A DNA stretch of 19,570 bases, taken from NCBI GenBank assembly GCA_964388785.1, contig CAYMBX010000017.1, positions 1 to 19,570 of the forward strand. Reading direction: 5' to 3'. This stretch comes from VGKU01 sp964388785 (lineage in GTDB: Bacteria; Patescibacteriota; Patescibacteriia; UBA9934; GWF2-40-263). How positions within the stretch are numbered: the stretch's first letter is position 1; the number at the start of each line of letters is the position of its first letter. Both the position numbers and the translations under genes were made by a program. The notes under the pieces are model-generated. The model was not told the DNA's origin. It worked only from the letters and a program-made list of their open reading frames with translations, and made no database searches. Of this stretch, positions 12,531 to 19,570 are shown one piece after another.

Positions 12531-15026
12531 TCAAATAAGAGTCACGCTGGCAACGGTATCGTTTTCTTTCTTGAATCGCATCACACGTACGCCTTGTGTG
12601 GCCCGGCCAAGGGACGGGACGGAACTAAATGGTGAACGAACGACTTGTCCACCGCTTGAAACCACGAAAAGATCGCGTTCGTCCTTTGCCGCGACAACAT
12701 GTGCCGCGACGATCGGACCGGTCTTTTTCGTGATATTCGCGGTCTTAATACCGGACCCGCCGCGATTTTGCACCTTATATTCCGTCAGGTCCGTTCGTTT
12801 GCCGTATCCATGTGCCATGAGAACCAAAAGCTCATACTGGCCGAGTTTTTTCGCCGTCCCGGCCGACACCACCCCCATACCGATCACCTGATCACGCCCT
12901 TTCAGGCGAATACCACGCACTCCGGAGGCCACACGCCCCATCGGCCTTGCGTTCTTTTCCGAGAACCGAATCGCCTGTCCCTGCATGGTCACAAGAATGA
13001 CTTCATCGTTTCCTGTTGTTGGGCGTACCCATTCCAAATTATCCCCTTCTTTCAGCTTAATCGCAATCAACCCTGAACGTCGGATGTTTTCAAATTCATC
13101 CAAAGGCGTTTTTTTGATATTCCCTTGGTTGGTCACCATGAGCAAATACTTGGCATCACCAATGTCGTCCATTGAATACGTCGCGGAAACACTCTCACCC
13201 GGAGCGAGCTGTAAAAAGTTGACGAGCGCTTGTCCTTTTGCCACACGTGACGCTTCGGGTACATCATACGCTTTCAATCGGAACACACGTCCTCGCGTGG
13301 TGAAGAACATCAGTTCTTTATGTGTGGTCGTGGAAAAAACTTGCTCAACCGCATCCTCTTCGTCTTTGGTTGTGACACCCGCCACACCTTTGCCACCGCG
13401 TTTTTGGGTTTTAAACGCATCCGGCGGAACACGTTTGATATATCCGGCGCGCGTGATCATGACAACCGTCGCCGTATCCGGCACCACGTCTTCAATAGAA
13501 AATTCTTTAATCCCATGCTTCACGATTTCGGTGCGTCGCACGTCCCCGTATTTATTCTTCAACTCTTCAACTTCTTTCGCAATCACTCCAAGCATACGCT
13601 TCTCACTGGCCAGAATCGCCTCAAGCTCCGCGATCAATTTCATCTTCTCTTCATATTCCTGCTCCACTTTCAGCCGTTCGAGGTTCGCAAGTTGCTGCAA
13701 ACGCATTTCCAAAATCGCAACCGATTGCGGCTCTGAAAGCTTGAACTTCTTCATGAGATTCCCGCGTGCTTCCTCTTTGTCTTTGGATTTTTTGATCGTA
13801 TCGATGACCTGATCGATTTTCAAAATCGCGATGCGTAACCCTTCAAGAATATGTGCGCGCTCTCGAGCACGAGCTAAATCAAACTCTGTTCGACGCCGCA
13901 CGACTTCTCGGCGATGCTTCAAAAATTCTTCCAAAATCATTTTTAAATTGAGGACGCGCGGCTGAATACCGTCGACAAGCGCAAGCATGTTGTAATGGAA
14001 CGTTTCCTGCAACTGCGTGGTTTGATACAAACGATTGAGCACTTTTTTCGGGTAAGCGTCCTTTTTCAATTCAATGACAATACGAATATCGCCCTTTGCA
14101 GATTCATCGCGCAAATCTCTGATGCCTTCAATTTTTTTGTCGCGGACGAGCTGCGCGATTTTCATGAGCAAATTTGCTTTGTTCACTTGATAAGGAATCT
14201 CTGTGACAATAATCGAAAAATCTCCCTTTTTATTTTCGACAATCTCGGCCTTCGCACGCACCACCACCCCGCCCTTTCCCGTTGAAAATGCCTGTGTGAG
14301 GTCCGTGGCATTGTAAACGATGCCACCGGTTGGGAAATCCGGTCCTTTCACGATTTTTGAAAGATCGTCAACCGAAACGTTTTTATCTTTAATGAGAGTA
14401 AGAACTCCTTCACATACTTCTGAAAGATTGTGTGGTGGAATGTTGGAAGCCATTCCCACCGCAATTCCGACCGTTCCGTTGATGAGCAGATTGGGAAGCT
14501 TCGCGGGCAAAACCTTCGGCTCCTTATGCGTGCCGTCAAAGTTAGCCATGAAATCAACGGTGTCTTTCTCAATATCAAGCAGGAGTTCTTCGGAAATCTG
14601 TTCAAGTTTTGCTTCGGTATATCGATAGGCCGCAGCTGCGTCGCCGTCGATGGACCCAAAGTTTCCCTGGCCCTTCACGAGGGGATATCGCAACGAAAAA
14701 TCTTGTGCCATGCGTACAAGGGAATCGTACACCGCACTGTCGCCGTGAGGATGGTATTTTCCCAGCACATCTCCAACGACAGTCGCACACTTCTTAAACT
14801 TCGCTCCTGCGCGCAAACCCGTCTGCCACATGGAAAACAAAATGCGCCGATGCACCGGTTTGAGACCATCGCGAATGTCCGGCAATGCACGTCCAACGAT
14901 CACGGACATGGCATAATCCAAATAGGACGCCTGCATCTCATCGACCAAACTTTGTTCGATGACCGTGCCGATACTCAGATCACGCGATTCCTCATTGGGT
15001 TGTGGCTGGTTCTTCTTTGGGGGCAT
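12531..15026 (-). CDS. gyrA: DNA gyrase subunit A
   Basis: 831 residues from the ATG at 15026; a TTG five codons upstream is not needed. GyrA cuts and rejoins DNA and, with GyrB, adds negative supercoils. The catalytic tyrosine is Y136 in YRYTEAK. The quinolone-determining region reads GKYHPHGDSAVYD with the usual Ser and Asp present, so no resistance substitution is seen at those two positions. The C-terminal beta-pinwheel holds a GyrA-box-like QKRGGKG, which favours gyrase over topoisomerase IV. The gene overlaps the preceding small membrane-protein gene by 35 bp, suggesting coupled translation with the MBL gene upstream. Confidence 0.97.
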   Translation of the reverse strand: MPPKKNQPQPNEESRDLSIGTVIEQSLVDEMQASYLDYAMSVIVGRALPDIRDGLKPVHRRILFSMWQTGLRAGAKFKKCATVVGDVLGKYHPHGDSAVYDSLVRMAQDFSLRYPLVKGQGNFGSIDGDAAAAYRYTEAKLEQISEELLLDIEKDTVDFMANFDGTHKEPKVLPAKLPNLLINGTVGIAVGMASNIPPHNLSEVCEGVLTLIKDKNVSVDDLSKIVKGPDFPTGGIVYNATDLTQAFSTGKGGVVVRAKAEIVENKKGDFSIIVTEIPYQVNKANLLMKIAQLVRDKKIEGIRDLRDESAKGDIRIVIELKKDAYPKKVLNRLYQTTQLQETFHYNMLALVDGIQPRVLNLKMILEEFLKHRREVVRRRTEFDLARARERAHILEGLRIAILKIDQVIDTIKKSKDKEEARGNLMKKFKLSEPQSVAILEMRLQQLANLERLKVEQEYEEKMKLIAELEAILASEKRMLGVIAKEVEELKNKYGDVRRTEIVKHGIKEFSIEDVVPDTATVVMITRAGYIKRVPPDAFKTQKRGGKGVAGVTTKDEEDAVEQVFSTTTHKELMFFTTRGRVFRLKAYDVPEASRVAKGQALVNFLQLAPGESVSATYSMDDIGDAKYLLMVTNQGNIKKTPLDEFENIRRSGLIAIKLKEGDNLEWVRPTTGNDEVILVTMQGQAIRFSEKNARPMGRVASGVRGIRLKGRDQVIGMGVVSAGTAKKLGQYELLVLMAHGYGKRTDLTEYKVQNRGGSGIKTANITKKTGPIVAAHVVAAKDERDLFVVSSGGQVVRSPFSSVPSLGRATQGVRVMRFKKENDTVASVTLI

Positions 15027-15300
15027 ACGCTTCGCTTTCAATGCGTGTTTTTAAGGTCTCAATGATGTGTTGTTTGAGGAGAAAAACGCCGATGGACTGT
15101 TTGATCGAAGGGGCTTGTTCTTTTGCATGCTGAGCCTCTTCGAATTCATCCCGCAAATTTGCCTGTGTTTCGGAGACGCGTTCTTTCGCAAATGTGAATC
15201 CCTCCGCAACGGTTTGGCGAATCGTCATCATCCATCCGACCGTGACGAGCACGATTGCACCGACTACACAGACGATGTACCACCATCGGTCTTTGGACAT
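14992..15300 (-). CDS. Small single-pass membrane protein upstream of gyrA
   Basis: 102 residues. A hydrophobic helix (about 7-25, YIVCVVGAIVLVTVGW) is followed by a long charged helical segment (ERVSETQANLRDEFEEAQ) and ends with a polar tail. No family recognised. It starts 2 nt after the MBL-fold gene and overlaps gyrA by 35 bp, so all three are likely one operon. The stop-start junction with its upstream neighbour (TAAATATG) is the same as that between nusB and rnc. The cytoplasmic coiled part could hold a partner at the membrane (inference). Confidence 0.75.
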   Translation of the reverse strand: MSKDRWWYIVCVVGAIVLVTVGWMMTIRQTVAEGFTFAKERVSETQANLRDEFEEAQHAKEQAPSIKQSIGVFLLKQHIIETLKTRIESEAYAPKEEPATTQ

Positions 15301-15302
15301 AT

Positions 15303-15938
15303 TTATCTTGAAAGAGTAACGATCAGCATGTCTTCTTCTGGCAAATCCTTCCGTGTCACTTTATATTTGTTCATCTCTTCCCGTCGGCAGGCGCCCATTT
15401 CTTTACAGAATGCATCCACGGTTTCATATTTTGTTTTGAGGTTTGGCAGATGATGTGTCATCGGGATGACAACGCGCGGTTCAATTTGGGAAATGACTTC
15501 CGCGGCGTCAGATGGACTCAACACCCCTGCCCCTCCGACCGGAATCATTAAAATATCAATGTGCGAAAGCCGTTTGAGCTCTTCATCGGTCAACTCGCGA
15601 TCGAGCGCTCCCAAATGGGCAAGATGCATTCCTTCGATTTCCATGCGGTACATCACATGCGGTTTACCGCGTTTCAGAGGAGCGTCAATCCCGAACACAA
15701 AGACACCCCGTACCTCAAATTCTCCGGGCAGATTGATGAGGTAAGGATGACCGGTGATCGCACTGATGTTGTTCGCATCCGGTTCATCATGCGAGACCAA
15801 AACAATCTGTCCGTCAATGGTGCGAGGAAAACGCAATCCCGTCTGATTATCGTAAGGATCCGTCACTAAAACCACCTCGCCGTCCGGGTTTTTTGTCGTG
15901 ATTTCAAAAGCGGAAAGGCCGAGCCAGGAAATTTGCAT
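15303..15938 (-). CDS. Metallo-beta-lactamase-fold protein with altered metal motif
   Basis: 211 residues of the UlaG/UPF0173-like MBL branch: MQISWLGLSAFEI at the start, TDPYD at about 26-30, VGGAGVLSPSDAAEVI and VIPMTHH later. In active members the first metal motif is HxHxDH. Here it reads SHDEPDAN, which keeps H50 and D54 but replaces the second and third histidines with Glu and Asn. Metal binding or catalysis is therefore doubtful or changed. The ATG lies 9 nt after a -10 box and has no Shine-Dalgarno. It heads the operon with the small membrane protein and gyrA. Similar proteins are often annotated only as Zn-dependent hydrolases. Confidence 0.85.
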   Translation of the reverse strand: MQISWLGLSAFEITTKNPDGEVVLVTDPYDNQTGLRFPRTIDGQIVLVSHDEPDANNISAITGHPYLINLPGEFEVRGVFVFGIDAPLKRGKPHVMYRMEIEGMHLAHLGALDRELTDEELKRLSHIDILMIPVGGAGVLSPSDAAEVISQIEPRVVIPMTHHLPNLKTKYETVDAFCKEMGACRREEMNKYKVTRKDLPEEDMLIVTLSR

Positions 15939-15947
15939 AGCGCCATT

Positions 15948-15976
15948 AGAATACCAGAATCAACCCTCAAAAGCAA
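15948..15976 (-). promoter_or_regulatory. Promoter of the MBL-gyrA operon
   Basis: Minus strand TTGCTT (15971-15976), 17-bp spacer, TATTCT (15948-15953). The ATG is 9 nt downstream, so the mRNA would be leaderless or nearly so. Confidence 0.6.
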
Positions 15977-15981
15977 TGGAG

Positions 15982-16662
15982 TTATTCGGTAGGCTCAAAC
16001 GTTTCTTGCCAATATTCAATTTCTTTTTTGACTTCCTCCAGCTCGGGATCCGGCTCCGTCACAAGGAACCCTTCCCGGTAGCGCTCGGCCTTGTTGCGGA
16101 TCTCGGCGCGCTGATTTTCATCCCCCTGCGGCGCAAGCGCTTCGAGTGCGTCAATCGCCTTCACGATCTCCTGTGCATGGGCGGTCCATTTATCGACAAG
16201 CGCTTCATAGGTCTGTTCCTGCGCGCTGACCTGTTGTTTCAATTTCTCCGCCATCTTTTTATTTGCAAGCAAAATCCCATCTTCCACTTGATAGCGTTGC
16301 TCCGGAGTCAGCTGTGATTCGAACAAATCGCTTTTGACAAGCTCTTCCAGTGCCACACCAGAGTCAAGATACGGCTTCACAACCGAGCGCACGTTCTCAT
16401 CAAGATGCTCAAGCACCATCGCTTTGAGTTCTTCCTTTGCGGTGCCCTCTGTCAATTCTTTGTAGGCATGGCGATGCGGATATTCCTGGACGCCGATATC
16501 AAAAAACGCTTGTTTAATCTGTTCTTCTGTCATGGATGGATCGGACTTAAAGCGCTCAAGCGTGGCCTGAGCTTGTTGTCTGAGTGCATCGGGAATGGTC
16601 GGAACAAAATGTTTGATCGCAAAGGCGAACTCATTAAGCAGCGCGTCGTATGGATGTGTCAT
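15982..16662 (-). CDS. Helical protein of unknown function, partner of the kinase gene
   Basis: 226 residues, soluble, strongly charged and largely alpha-helical, with likely coiled coil in the second half (KKMAEKLKQQVSAQEQTYEA and beyond) and an acidic C terminus. No signal peptide, membrane helix or catalytic motif is seen, and I do not recognise a family. The ATG lies inside the 3' end of the kinase gene (29-bp overlap), so the two are translated together and may form a kinase and substrate or regulator pair (inference). The MBL promoter starts only a few bases after its stop codon. Confidence 0.8.
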   Translation of the reverse strand: MTHPYDALLNEFAFAIKHFVPTIPDALRQQAQATLERFKSDPSMTEEQIKQAFFDIGVQEYPHRHAYKELTEGTAKEELKAMVLEHLDENVRSVVKPYLDSGVALEELVKSDLFESQLTPEQRYQVEDGILLANKKMAEKLKQQVSAQEQTYEALVDKWTAHAQEIVKAIDALEALAPQGDENQRAEIRNKAERYREGFLVTEPDPELEEVKKEIEYWQETFEPTE

Positions 16663-17767
16663 AAGAAGAAGGTTTAATATCCCAAATAAAAGGAATTTCT
16701 TTTAGTAATTCCGGATAGTCTTCGGCCACTCCTGCCTTGAGCGCCTGAAACACCTCGCCGGCGGACTGAAATCGCGCGTCCGGATCTTTTTGCAGTAACG
16801 TAGTCACGATGTCTTCGAGCCACTCGGGAACATCCTCGTTTTCGCGAGTCATAGGAAACGGAATGCGTCGGATTTGAGCAGTCAATACGTCCGCGGGCTT
16901 TCCGGAAAAAGGCACGTGACCTGAAATCATCTGATACATCACCGCGCCAAGCGAATACAAATCGCTTCGATGATCGACGGATTTGTTCTGCACCGCTTCC
17001 GGTGACATGTATGCCGGTGTTCCGACCGTATACCCTTCACGCGTCAGCTTGTCATCTTGTTGAAGTGTTGCGAACAAACCGTCATCTTGTGTCGGTTTCT
17101 CAGAGGCAAACGCGAATCCCACAATGCCGAAGTCGCCGATACGGACGAACTGTTCCGCCTGCGTTTGTCCTTTGCGACGCGACATTTCTTGAAGAAAGAC
17201 ATTTTGGGGTTTCAAATCGCGATGAACAATTCCTTCTTCACGCAATGTCTCAAGGGCGATCGCCATTTGGCCCGCAAGCAAGGCGATCCGTTCAAACGGC
17301 ATGTATCCCTCTTTTGGAATTTCCTCTTCCAAATTCGGTCCTTCGACAAAATCCGTCACAAATCCGACCACCTCTTCCCCGTCAATATCAAATCGAATCA
17401 CATCGTGCGCCGCCAAAATAAAGGGATTCTGCATCCGGGCCAACACCTTGATCTCTCGTTCAAAGCGCTTAATGTAGGCGGGTGTTTTCCGATGACGTGA
17501 GTTCATGAATTTGACGGCATGAATCATCCCCGTGCGCATCTCTTCCATTTCAAATACTCCACCCATTCCACCTTCTCCCAATTTCTTCTTAATCACATAC
17601 TGATCCCCGCGCGAATCCGTGAGCAGCTGTCCTGCCCGAATTTCAACAGTGATCACCGCCTCGGTAGCCTCATCCTTTGGGAGTGGTTCCCGCGCTTTTC
17701 TCAGCGCCTCCGGACCCACAAATCGAGTGGGGCCCAAAGAGTCCGAACTGTATCCTTCTTCTCGCAT
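16634..17767 (-). CDS. Hanks-type serine/threonine protein kinase
   Basis: 377 residues from the ATG at 17767. A second in-frame ATG at 17791 would add eight residues but would lie upstream of the predicted start site. The kinase domain is complete: glycine loop GEGGMGGVF at 64-72, ATP-binding Lys in HAVKF (K86), catalytic HRDLKPQN at 182-189, DFG at 212-214 and GTPAYMSPEA at 250-259. Unlike many PknB-type kinases it has no transmembrane helix or PASTA repeats, so it is cytoplasmic. A 40-residue N-terminal extension and a C-terminal tail (EIPFIWDIKPSSYDTSIRR) flank the domain. It overlaps the downstream helical gene. Confidence 0.93.
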   Translation of the reverse strand: MREEGYSSDSLGPTRFVGPEALRKAREPLPKDEATEAVITVEIRAGQLLTDSRGDQYVIKKKLGEGGMGGVFEMEEMRTGMIHAVKFMNSRHRKTPAYIKRFEREIKVLARMQNPFILAAHDVIRFDIDGEEVVGFVTDFVEGPNLEEEIPKEGYMPFERIALLAGQMAIALETLREEGIVHRDLKPQNVFLQEMSRRKGQTQAEQFVRIGDFGIVGFAFASEKPTQDDGLFATLQQDDKLTREGYTVGTPAYMSPEAVQNKSVDHRSDLYSLGAVMYQMISGHVPFSGKPADVLTAQIRRIPFPMTRENEDVPEWLEDIVTTLLQKDPDARFQSAGEVFQALKAGVAEDYPELLKEIPFIWDIKPSSYDTSIRRAA

Positions 17768-17775
17768 ATGCCCGT

Positions 17776-17784
17776 ATTCTAACA
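17776..17784 (-). promoter_or_regulatory. Extended -10 promoter of the kinase gene
   Basis: Minus strand TG-T-TAGAAT, 8 nt before the ATG at 17767. The -35 region is weak (TTTCGT), as is common with extended -10 promoters. Confidence 0.5.
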
Positions 17785-17794
17785 CATTCATTTC

Positions 17795-17823
17795 TTGACG
17801 AAACAGGCTTTTTTTTCTACACT
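17795..17823 (+). promoter_or_regulatory. Promoter of the S1-domain protein gene
   Basis: TTGACG (17795-17800), 17-bp spacer, TACACT (17818-17823). Confidence 0.75.
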
Positions 17824-17848
17824 CACGACGTTCTCTTTATTCTTAATC

Positions 17849-17886
17849 CCGTCGGACCCGGAAACCTGTTTTCCCTTGTCTGACGG
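17849..17886 (+). promoter_or_regulatory. Leader hairpin before the S1-domain protein gene
   Basis: CCGTCGGAC (17849-17857) pairs with GTCTGACGG (17878-17886) over 9 bp with one wobble. An inner GGAAA / TTTCC helix lies inside. The hairpin ends 6 nt before the ATG and covers the place where a Shine-Dalgarno would be. Autocontrol by S1 is known in E. coli rpsA; here it is only inference. Confidence 0.6.
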
Positions 17887-17892
17887 AACACT

Positions 17893-19172
17893 ATGTCCAC
17901 ACCATACACATCAGAGTTTGAGAAACTCTTGGAGGAAGGAGGGTACTTACAAATCCCGAAAGCGGGAGATGTTATTAAAGGAAAAGTCGTCGATGTCGGG
18001 CGTCGAGAAATTCGACTTGATATTGACGGCGTTCGCACCGGCGTTGTGCGAGGCAAGGAACTGTTCGCCGAAAGCAAGGAATATAATAACTTGATGCCCG
18101 GAGAAGAGGTCCAAGCCACAGTTCTGGAATTCGAAAACGAAAATGGCGAGATGGAACTCTCGTTCCGTTTTGCCGGCCAGCAAAAAGCGTGGGAGGAACT
18201 GCGCCGTTTGTTTACCACGGGTGAAACTGTCGAAACCAAAATTTTGGAAGCGAACAAAGGAGGTCTCATCGTGCGCCNNNNNNNNNNNNNNNNNNNNNNN
18301 NNNNNNNNNNNNNNNNNNNNNNNNNNNNNNNNNNNNNNNNNNNNNNNNNNNNNNNNNNNNNNNNNNNNNNNNNNNNNGAAACTGTCGAAACCAAAATTTT
18401 GGAAGCGAACAAAGGAGGTCTCATCGTGCGCCTCCATCACATCACGGGATTCCTTCCGGTGTCCCAGCTGTCTCCCGAGCATTACCCACGCGTTTCCGGT
18501 GGAGACAAGAACAAAATTCTTGAAAAACTCAAAAGCTACACGGGTTCAAAAATGGATGTACGCGTGATTGATGTGAACGAAGCGGAAGAAAAACTGATCG
18601 TTTCAGAAAAGGCCGTCTGGGAAGATGCACAGAAAAACGTCTTGTCACAATATCGCGTGGGAAGCGTCGTCGAAGGAGAGGTCACCGCGCTTGCGGATTT
18701 CGGTGCGTTCGTGAAATTCGATTCACTTGAAGGCCTCGTGCACATCAGTGAAATCGCCTGGCAACGAATCGACCACCCGCGCGATCTACTTAAGATCGGG
18801 CAGACCGTCAAAGCCGAAATCATCGGAATTGAAGGAAGCAAAATCTTCCTTTCCATGAAAAAACTTGTGGAAGACCCGTGGAAAAATGTCGTGGCTCGAT
18901 ACAATATCGGAAGTTTGGTGGAAGGAACCGTCCTGAAAGTAAACCCGTTTGGATTCTTTGTGGAATTAGATCCGGAAATCCATGGCCTCGCCCATGTGAG
19001 CGAACTCTCGGTCAAACCAGTCACGGATGTAAACGAGATCGCCAAAGAAGGCGACAAACTCACCTTCCGCATTGTCTCCATTGAACCCGATGAACATCGC
19101 CTCGGCCTTTCGCTGAAGGCCGTGGACGAAGAAGTCTGGAAAAAAATGAATGAAAAAACCGAAGAAAAATAA
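17893..19172 (+). CDS. rpsA: Ribosomal protein S1-like, four S1 domains (split by a false assembly gap)
   Basis: The frame starts at 17893 (MSTPYTSEFEKLLEEGGYLQ), enters 100 Ns, and resumes at 18378 in another frame. The 55 bases before the Ns (18223-18277) are identical to the 55 after them (18378-18432). Merging the two copies restores one frame of about 374 residues. It holds four S1 RNA-binding domains: about 22-92, 108-180, 200-270 (GSVVEGEVTALADFGAFVKF) and 286-358 (GSLVEGTVLKVNPFGFFVEL). Domain 1 is the most divergent, as in S1 proteins that bind the ribosome through their N-terminal domains. E. coli S1 has six domains, and shorter forms are common in other bacteria. It has a strong promoter and a hairpin leader. 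Confidence 0.9.
18278..18377. other. Scaffold gap of 100 Ns between identical 55-bp flanks
   Basis: Exactly 100 Ns, the usual placeholder for unknown gap length. Identical sequence on both sides shows that the contigs actually overlap, so no sequence need be missing. Confidence 0.93.
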
Positions 19173-19182
19173 AGTTCTTTAT

Positions 19183-19242
19183 GCGTGAGTGAGCGATCGG
19201 AGAGACAAAGCAATGCTTTGGTTATCCCGAGCGAGCGAACGC
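19183..19242. repeat. 60-bp interrupted palindrome between rpsA and ftsH
   Basis: Outer GCGT / ACGC, inner perfect CAAAGCA-A-TGCTTTG (19206-19220). Between them are blocks GAGTGAGCGA and GAGCGAGCGA that are direct, not inverted, repeats of each other. The complement of the right arm (TCGCTCGGGATAA) closely resembles TCGCTCGGAAATAA in the left arm of the tRNA insertion. Confidence 0.55.
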
Positions 19243-19243
19243 A

Positions 19244-19262
19244 ATATGAATCATATTCATAT
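19244..19262. promoter_or_regulatory. AT-rich perfect palindrome at the ftsH start
   Basis: ATATGAAT-CAT-ATTCATAT, 8-bp arms. It includes both candidate ATG codons of ftsH (19246 and 19261). Possible operator, or a hairpin at the ribosome start. Confidence 0.4.
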
Positions 19263-19570
19263 GAAACCCCTGCCAAAAAATATCATCATTGCCCTCATCG
19301 TCGTTCTTGCGCTCGGCGCAATCTTTTCGAGCATGTCACTTCAGACCCAAAAGCCCGAGACGATCACGATGGCAAAACTGGCAGAAGAGATTGAACAGCG
19401 CAGCGTGGACTCCGCCGAAGTGGATGGATCGGATATCGCCATCACGCTCAAAGACGGGACGAAACAAAAAATCCGAAAAGACAGCTCTGTCGCGCTTGAG
19501 CAAATTCTTTCGGAATACGGGTTGGATGCAGAAGATCTCCGCAGCGCGAACATTGCGATTAAAGATCGCG
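19261..19570 (+). CDS. ftsH: FtsH ATP-dependent zinc metalloprotease, N-terminal part (cut by window end)
   Basis: About 103 N-terminal residues are visible and the frame runs off the window. A membrane helix (PKNIIIALIVVLALGAIFSS) is followed by the small FtsH extracytoplasmic domain with the recurring pattern I...LAEEIEQRSVDSAEVDGSDI and ITLKDGTKQKIRKD. FtsH degrades membrane and regulatory proteins as a membrane hexamer. The AAA ATPase and HEXXH protease parts lie beyond the window, so the call rests on N-terminal layout only. The start may be 19246 (MNHIHMKPL) or 19261, and both lie in a palindrome. No Shine-Dalgarno. Confidence 0.75.
   Translation, partial: MKPLPKNIIIALIVVLALGAIFSSMSLQTQKPETITMAKLAEEIEQRSVDSAEVDGSDIAITLKDGTKQKIRKDSSVALEQILSEYGLDAEDLRSANIAIKDR

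Noticed and set aside
17893..18567. Apparent frameshift or gene split in the S1-like gene
   Set aside because: Explained by the artificial 100-N gap between duplicated contig ends and not by a biological break.
1..19570. CRISPR array, rRNA genes, transposase genes, alternative genetic code
   Set aside because: No regularly spaced direct repeats, no rRNA-like stretches and no transposase or integrase motifs were seen. TGA is used as a normal stop in gyrA, MFS, NUDIX and NlpC.

Overview
The window looks like a Candidate Phyla Radiation (Patescibacteria, Parcubacteria-like) chromosome segment. This is inference. The support is a compact set of housekeeping genes, a prolyl-tRNA synthetase lacking the INS editing domain, a secreted Cys-rich repeat protein, many genes without Shine-Dalgarno sites, and an ordinary genetic code (TGA ends several genes, so it is not an SR1/Gracilibacteria-type code). 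A run of 100 Ns between identical flanks at 18278-18377 shows that it is a scaffolded draft assembly.

Layout. 2-973: end of RNase Y, then an HU-type protein with its own promoter and a bidirectional terminator. 979-3534 (minus): MFS transporter, small membrane protein, Cys-rich repeat protein. 3738-6035 (minus): ProRS and an AstE/aspartoacylase-like hydrolase, separated by a 122-bp imperfect palindrome that encodes the hydrolase's last 19 residues. 6252-6866 (plus): GNAT-like protein behind an attenuator-like leader. 7072-8112 (minus): GC-rich membrane-anchored LysM+VWA protein. 8312-8517 (plus): probable structured non-coding RNA. 8538-9143 (minus): multi-pass membrane protein. 9239-9697: tRNA-Lys diverging from a one-promoter, one-terminator unit in which a complete tRNA-Arg lies inside another tRNA-Arg-like gene. 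9723-10931 (plus): NUDIX hydrolase and NlpC/P60-like protein. 11133-15938 (minus): MBL-fold protein, small membrane protein, gyrA, then rpmF, nusB, rnc. 15982-17767 (minus): Ser/Thr kinase overlapping a helical partner gene. 17893-19172 (plus): S1-domain protein split by the false gap. 19261 onward: start of ftsH.

Much of the window serves RNA and translation: RNase Y, RNase III, NusB, L32, S1, ProRS and tRNAs. Two kinds of gene start are visible. HU, the small membrane protein, the AstE-like gene, rpmF, the MBL gene and the kinase have a -10-like hexamer only 7-10 nt before the ATG and no Shine-Dalgarno, which suggests leaderless mRNAs. The MFS, GNAT, VWA and NlpC genes have a clear Shine-Dalgarno, and the last three also have a structured leader.

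The observations most worth following are the nested tRNA unit, the unassigned rod-shaped RNA, the palindrome-extended hydrolase and the LysM+VWA protein. All calls are made by eye from the sequence and no database was searched.
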